A model generated the notes under the pieces. That model was not told the origin of the DNA and searched no databases. It saw nothing but the letters and a program-made list of their open reading frames with translations. Below are positions 4,967 through 8,809 of a stretch of 8,809 nucleotides of DNA, in pieces (position 1 is the stretch's first letter; every line of letters begins with the position of its first letter). The position numbers were made by a program, and so were the translations under genes. The DNA is from JBHIBA01 sp046758845 (GTDB lineage: Bacteria > UBA8248 > JACPRG01 > G963555815): positions 1 to 8,809 of the forward strand of contig JBHIBA010000194.1 in assembly GCA_046758845.1 (NCBI GenBank). The letters run 5' to 3'.

Positions 4967-6487
4967 ATGACGGAAGCAACAGAAGCGCGCTCTGTGGCGA
5001 AACTGGAAACCGGTATACCGGGTTTCGACCTGATAGCCAGGGGCGGCCTGCCGAAATCGCGCACAACCTTGGTTTGCGGAACGGCGGGGAGTGCAAAGAC
5101 AGTTTTCGCGGCACAATTTTTGGCCGAAGGGATCTTAAAATTCAACGAAAATGGTGTGTTCGTCACCTTTGAAGAACCCCCCGAGGACACCTGCAGGAAT
5201 ATGAGGAGCTTGGGTTGGAGCATCCAAAAATGGGAATCGGAAGATAAATGGGCGTTTGTCGATGCGTCCCCCCGCCCACAAGAAAGCGTTGTAATAAGTG
5301 GAAGCTATGACTTGGGCGCCCTCCTGGCCCGCATCGAACATGCCATTCAGAAGGTTGGCGCGAAACGCCTTGCAATGGATTCCCTTGGCGCCATTTTCAC
5401 CCAGCTCACCGATGGAGCGACCGTGCGCGCGGAGTTGTTCCGAATCTCCACAGCTTTGAAGGCTATGGGTGTGACGGCCATTTTGACGGCGGAGCGGACG
5501 CAGGAATACGGCGAAATCTCCCGATACGGCGTCGAGGAGTTTGTCGCGGACGACGTGATCATTTTGCGCAACGTTCTGGAGGAGGAAAAGCGCCGTCGGA
5601 CCATCGAGATCCTGAAATTCCGGGGAACCTCGCATCAAAAAGGGGAATACCCATTTACCATCATACCCGAAAAAGGGCTTATTGTGATTCCCCTATCTGC
5701 AATCGAGCTGAAGCAGAAGTCATCGAATGTACGGATCACTTCGGGAAGCACCGAACTGGACAAAATGTGCGGTGGCGGGTTCTTCCGCGATTCCATCATT
5801 CTCGTATCCGGACCGACCGGCTGCGGGAAGACCCTGATGACCACCGAATTCATTGCCGGTGGCGCCGAAAACGGCGAGCGCTCTCTGCTGTTCGCCTTTG
5901 AGGAGAGCCGTGACCAGCTCTTCCGAAATGCCACCGGTTGGGGAATCGACTTTGCGCGAATGGAGAAGCGCGGACAGCTCAAGGTGATCTGTGAGTACCC
6001 TGAGGTGGCCAGCCTCGAAGACCATCTCGTTAAAATGAAGCAAGCAATGGATGCGTTCAAACCGCATCGCGTGGCCGTGGACAGCCTTTCGGCTCTGGAG
6101 CGCATTTCCAGCATGAAGAGCTTGCGTGAATTCGTCTTAGGCCTGACCTCCTTCATTAGGGACAAGGAGCTCGCCGGACTTTTCACAGCCACGACATCCA
6201 GCCTGATGGGGGGGACCTCGGTAACGGAATCCCATATTTCCACCCTCACCGACTCGATCATCCTTCTTCGGTACGTGGAGATGTACGGAGAGATGCGCCG
6301 TGGCATAACGGTCCTCAAGATGCGCGGATCCATGCATGAAAAGGATATCCGGGAGTTCAACATCGACAACAAAGGGATGCACATTGGCAGGTCATTCCGC
6401 AATGTCACCGGCATCCTGTTGGGTCATCTGCAGCATGTTCCGCCTGGAGAATTAGAGCGGATCAAAGGTCTTTTCCAAGGAGAGTGA
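4967..6487 (+). CDS. kaiC: Circadian clock ATPase/autokinase KaiC, full-length double domain
   Basis: A 506-residue two-domain RecA-type ATPase (Synechococcus KaiC has 519). CI, about 10-245: Walker A GTAGSAKT (38-45), catalytic Glu pair E69/E70 in TFEEPPED. CII, about 255-490: Walker A GPTGCGKT (282-289), Glu pair E312/E313 in FAFEESRDQL. The autophosphorylation segment TESHISTLTDS keeps T420, S425 and T426, equal to T426, S431 and T432 of Synechococcus. Then come YVEMYGEM, LKMRGSMHEKDIREF and SFRNVTGI, and a C-terminal tail GELERIKGLFQG where KaiA binds in the cyanobacterial protein. This is therefore a phosphorylatable KaiC, not a kinase-dead or single-domain relative. In CI the Walker A Gly before Lys is Ala. 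The Shine-Dalgarno AAGGGGG (4954-4960) lies 6 bases before ATG 4967. Whether it oscillates is inference. Confidence 0.97.
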   Translation: MTEATEARSVAKLETGIPGFDLIARGGLPKSRTTLVCGTAGSAKTVFAAQFLAEGILKFNENGVFVTFEEPPEDTCRNMRSLGWSIQKWESEDKWAFVDASPRPQESVVISGSYDLGALLARIEHAIQKVGAKRLAMDSLGAIFTQLTDGATVRAELFRISTALKAMGVTAILTAERTQEYGEISRYGVEEFVADDVIILRNVLEEEKRRRTIEILKFRGTSHQKGEYPFTIIPEKGLIVIPLSAIELKQKSSNVRITSGSTELDKMCGGGFFRDSIILVSGPTGCGKTLMTTEFIAGGAENGERSLLFAFEESRDQLFRNATGWGIDFARMEKRGQLKVICEYPEVASLEDHLVKMKQAMDAFKPHRVAVDSLSALERISSMKSLREFVLGLTSFIRDKELAGLFTATTSSLMGGTSVTESHISTLTDSIILLRYVEMYGEMRRGITVLKMRGSMHEKDIREFNIDNKGMHIGRSFRNVTGILLGHLQHVPPGELERIKGLFQGE

Positions 6488-6931
6488 GATGCGCTTGGAT
6501 GAAGAATGAACGCGTCAAGATTTTGTGAACCGAATCCGCGCATGGGGCTCGAGAGGAAAGGAAATTTGGCATCTCCCCCCGTAACAGGGTGAAAGGCCGA
6601 AGAAGACGTTCTCAAGAGCTGTGAAATGCACGCCATCTGCAACACTGGCAAGCCATTGGGGTGGGCAAATTCACCACGAAGATAAGATCAATCGAAAATT
6701 TCCAGTTTACGATCGCCCATTTTCCTCCGCCCTAAAAGGCGATCTGTAAGGATGTGAGAGTCCTTCGAGCAATGACAATCCTGGAGACGTGCGATTCCTT
6801 CAGGAGATGGCGCCAGTTCTACTTTCGCGATTCCAGCAGCTAACGTGAGCAACTTTCTGCAGGTTATCGGTGCTAAGATATCATTTGTGGTTTGGGTTCT
6901 GGCGGCGTCTTCCACCTCGGGGGTTGCTCAA
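6488..6931. other. Non-coding stretch between kaiC and cpaF
   Basis: No frame here resembles a known protein. A perfect 7-bp inverted repeat, GATCGCC (6711-6717) and GGCGATC (6738-6744), encloses a 20-base loop but is not followed by a T-run, so it is not a classic terminator. A weaker GGTG...CACC pair lies near 6664-6675. No rho-independent terminator follows kaiC. The cpaF frame is open back to a GTG at 6845; the added 29 residues look like a hydrophobic leader, but that GTG has no Shine-Dalgarno. Confidence 0.45.
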
Positions 6932-8275
6932 ATGAGGCTGAACTCTTCTGTGCGTGAGAGGCTCCGCCGCAGAGATCGCCGTTGGGAGGAAGAGAAAGAA
7001 AGGCTTTATGCCACGGTCGTCAAGCAGTTGGACTTCGTTGCAATCGAAGGACTCAGCCACGAGGCGCTAGTCAACCGCCTCCAGCTTGCAGTTCGGGGAT
7101 TCGTAGAGCAGAACATTCAGCTTGAGTTCTCCGGGTCCGCCGAGCAAATGATGCAGGAGGTGGTCGATGAGCTCGTCGGCCTCGGCCCGCTGGAGCCCCT
7201 CTTGCAGGATGACGACGTCAGCGAGATCATGGTCAACGGACCAGATCGCGTCTACGTCGAAAAGCACGGGAAAATCTTTTTGACGGAAATCAAATTCCAC
7301 AATGAGAGGCACGTCCGACGAATCATCGATCGGATCGTGAGTTGGATGGGCCGACGCATCGACGAGGGCTCGCCCATGGTGAACGCCCGCCTCCCCGACG
7401 GAAGCCGGGTCCACGCGGTCATCCCCCCTATCACCCTGCATGGCTCCGCGCTCACGATCCGGCGCTTCCCCCATCAGCCTTTGGGCCCGGAGGACCTCGT
7501 CCGGCTCGGGTCGTTGACCGAGGACATGGTGACATTCCTGCGGGCCGCGGTGAGCGGCGCCTTGAACATCATCGTATCGGGAGGTACGGGCTCGGGGAAG
7601 ACGACCTTGCTGAATGCGCTTTCGGGCTTCATCTCCCCCGGGGAGCGGATCATTACCCTTGAGGACTCGGCCGAGCTACAGCTCCAGCAGGAGCACGTCG
7701 TCCAGATGGAGGCTCGCATGCCCAACATCGAGGGGAAGGGCGAGATCACCATCCGCGAGCTGCTCAAGAACGCCCTCCGCATGAGGCCAGACCGCATCGT
7801 GGTGGGCGAGTGCCGCGGGGGCGAGGCGTTCGACATGCTGCAGGCCTTGAACACGGGGCACGATGGATCGCTCACCACGCTCCACGCGAACTCGCCGCGC
7901 GATGCCCTCAGCCGTCTGACCTCGATGGTTTTGATGGGGGGCGTGGATTGGCCCGAGCGGTTCATCCGGCAGCAGATCGCCTCGACGGTCGACCTCATCG
8001 TCCACCTCGAGCGCCTGTGGGACGGATCGCGCAGGGTCACCCACATCACCGAGATCGCCGGGATGGAAGGCGATGCCGTCCAGATGCAGGACATCTACGT
8101 CTTCGAAGGCCACAGCGACACGCCGGGAGGGAAGATCGAGGGCTGCCACAAAGCCACGGGAATCCAGCCCAAGGTCGCCGACAAGTTGATCGCCCGCGGC
8201 CAGATCCTCCCCGCCTTCGGCCCGTCTCAGGAAAACTCAGAACACCAGGAAGCAGAACGACTCGAGGGTGGTTGA
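6932..8275 (+). CDS. cpaF: CpaF/TadA-type secretion ATPase (type IV pilus/Tad or type II secretion family)
   Basis: From ATG 6932 (GGGGG 8 bases upstream) the protein has 447 residues. An Arg/Glu-rich helix (about 5-35) precedes the N-terminal domain, with LGPLEPLL and SEIMVNGPDRVYVEK as in CpaF. Then come RLPDGSRVHAVIPP, TIRRF, Walker A GGTGSGKT (217-224), the Asp-box LEDSAELQL, Walker B-like RIVVGECRGGEAFDML with catalytic E293 (the usual VGEVRG has Cys for Val), and the His-box TLHANSP. The C-terminus closes with GIQPKVADKL and an LP motif, so it is complete. CpaF hexamers power pilus or secretion machines at the inner membrane. Normally tadB and tadC (membrane platform) follow; here recombinase debris follows instead, so the ATPase is an orphan within this window. 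A GTG at 6845 is an alternative start. The gene follows the kai cluster on the same strand after a gap of over 400 bases. Confidence 0.93.
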   Translation: MRLNSSVRERLRRRDRRWEEEKERLYATVVKQLDFVAIEGLSHEALVNRLQLAVRGFVEQNIQLEFSGSAEQMMQEVVDELVGLGPLEPLLQDDDVSEIMVNGPDRVYVEKHGKIFLTEIKFHNERHVRRIIDRIVSWMGRRIDEGSPMVNARLPDGSRVHAVIPPITLHGSALTIRRFPHQPLGPEDLVRLGSLTEDMVTFLRAAVSGALNIIVSGGTGSGKTTLLNALSGFISPGERIITLEDSAELQLQQEHVVQMEARMPNIEGKGEITIRELLKNALRMRPDRIVVGECRGGEAFDMLQALNTGHDGSLTTLHANSPRDALSRLTSMVLMGGVDWPERFIRQQIASTVDLIVHLERLWDGSRRVTHITEIAGMEGDAVQMQDIYVFEGHSDTPGGKIEGCHKATGIQPKVADKLIARGQILPAFGPSQENSEHQEAERLEGG

Positions 8276-8474
8276 TCAGGATGCGCGGCCTCTGGCGGAG
8301 GATGAGCCGGCGCTCATGGGCCGGGGTGTCGCCCGAGCCCACCGCCAGGGGGGTCTCCCGAAGGGTGCTCTGGTTCGGGATGACGAAAAATTTTCAAATC
8401 AGGCAACCCCTGAAAAATCAGATAAACCTTTGAAAATCAAGCCGAAATCGACCTCCAACGAGGCCCGTCTTCTT
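8276..8474. other. Post-cpaF stretch, no recognisable gene; composition changes
   Basis: A frame starting just inside the end of cpaF (about 8268) stays open through this stretch into the recombinase relic, but its translation resembles nothing I know up to about 8474. Bases 8380-8450 are strikingly AT-rich compared with the flanks and carry short imperfect repeats around ctgaaaaatca and ttgaaaatcaa, consistent with a foreign insert edge. Confidence 0.35.
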
Positions 8475-8809
8475 CATCTAGATCCGCCTTTTTGCGCTGC
8501 TTGTGGTAGCAAAATGGTATCAGCCGACGCTTCCAGGAGTGGGGCCAAAGGCGCGACGGCGGGTCGCGCCCGCAGGGGAAAGCCCGAGGAACGTCGCTAT
8601 CCATCTTTCCGCTGCAGGAACTCAGGCAACGGCCAAGCCGGAATTTCAGGATTGACGCTGAAAAAATTCAGCGGGTGATCGATGACCTTTCGACCAAGTT
8701 CAAGCTGGCCGACCTGGGTAGGAGGAGAGCCTTCCTGGCCGAGCTCGTTGAGAGCATCGAGCTAGGTCCCAAGCGGGGCTCCAAGAAATGGAGAAGGACC
8801 CTGGCCTTC
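8475..8809 (+). pseudogene. Serine recombinase zinc-ribbon and C-terminal region, frameshifted, runs off window
   Basis: Two adjoining frames give the two halves of a large serine-recombinase C-terminus. Frame one (8475 to about 8640) has FCAACGSKMVSA, a CxxC zinc-ribbon knuckle, then a basic insert and RRYPSFRCRNSG, where the second pair of cysteines should lie; only one Cys is present. Frame two (from about 8645 to the end) reads RIDAEKIQRVIDDLS, then LADLGRRRAFLAELVESIEL, the helical coil that follows the ribbon in these enzymes. The change of frame between about 8616 and 8648 and the missing fourth zinc ligand argue for a decayed gene. The catalytic serine domain is not present upstream, where cpaF ends instead. 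The segment may continue past the window. Family assignment is by pattern only. Confidence 0.5.

Noticed and set aside
5135..6414. Long minus-strand frames opposite kaiC
   Set aside because: They are shadows of a highly conserved plus-strand gene and have no family features.
6711..6744. Inverted repeat as kaiC terminator or riboswitch
   Set aside because: It lies over 200 bases after kaiC, has no T-run and matches no riboswitch consensus I know.
6845..6931. Signal-peptide-like extension of cpaF from GTG 6845
   Set aside because: CpaF proteins are cytoplasmic ATPases; the GTG has no Shine-Dalgarno while ATG 6932 does, so the hydrophobic run is probably non-coding.

Overview
The window looks like a piece of a high-GC bacterial chromosome or metagenome contig. 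The protein types (a cobalamin methyltransferase pair, a non-cyanobacterial KaiBC clock, a Tad-type secretion ATPase and serine-recombinase remnants) suggest an uncultivated soil or sediment bacterium. I cannot place it in a phylum from sequence alone. Nothing marks it as cyanobacterial.

Layout. (1) 1-1242, minus strand: a two-gene operon of a MetH-like homocysteine S-methyltransferase-family protein and a corrinoid (B12-binding) protein cut by the window edge, with a plausible promoter at 1285-1313. (2) 1260-3660: a gene graveyard with no intact gene. It holds a C-terminal globin fragment (minus), the N-terminal third of a 3-hydroxyisobutyrate dehydrogenase-type gene disabled by an exact 8-bp tandem duplication and fused to a serine-recombinase C-terminus (plus), and a staphylococcal-nuclease-like scrap (minus). 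(3) 3662-6487, plus strand: a tight four-gene cluster. It starts with a 42-codon mini-gene that is just the C-terminal tail of an Rcp1-type response regulator. Next is a receiver protein whose C-terminus matches the KaiA/RsbU helical domain, then kaiB, then a full-length double-domain kaiC. (4) 6488-6931: mostly non-coding. (5) 6932-8275: an intact CpaF/TadA-type secretion ATPase without its usual tad partners downstream. (6) 8276-8809: decayed serine-recombinase sequence running off the end.

Main point. The 3662-6487 cluster looks like a complete three-part Kai clock outside the cyanobacterial type. KaiC keeps both Walker A motifs, both catalytic Glu pairs, the three CII phosphosites (T420, S425, T426) and a C-terminal tail. 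KaiB is canonical. The gene directly before kaiB joins a fully equipped receiver domain (phosphoacceptor D59) to a helical domain alignable by eye to the KaiA C-terminus. This resembles the chimeric KaiA3 described in Synechocystis. The inference is that a two-component phosphorelay signal could set or gate the KaiC phosphorylation cycle in this organism. The mini-gene has the strongest Shine-Dalgarno of the cluster and overlaps the GTG start of the KaiA-like gene, so it may also drive its translation.
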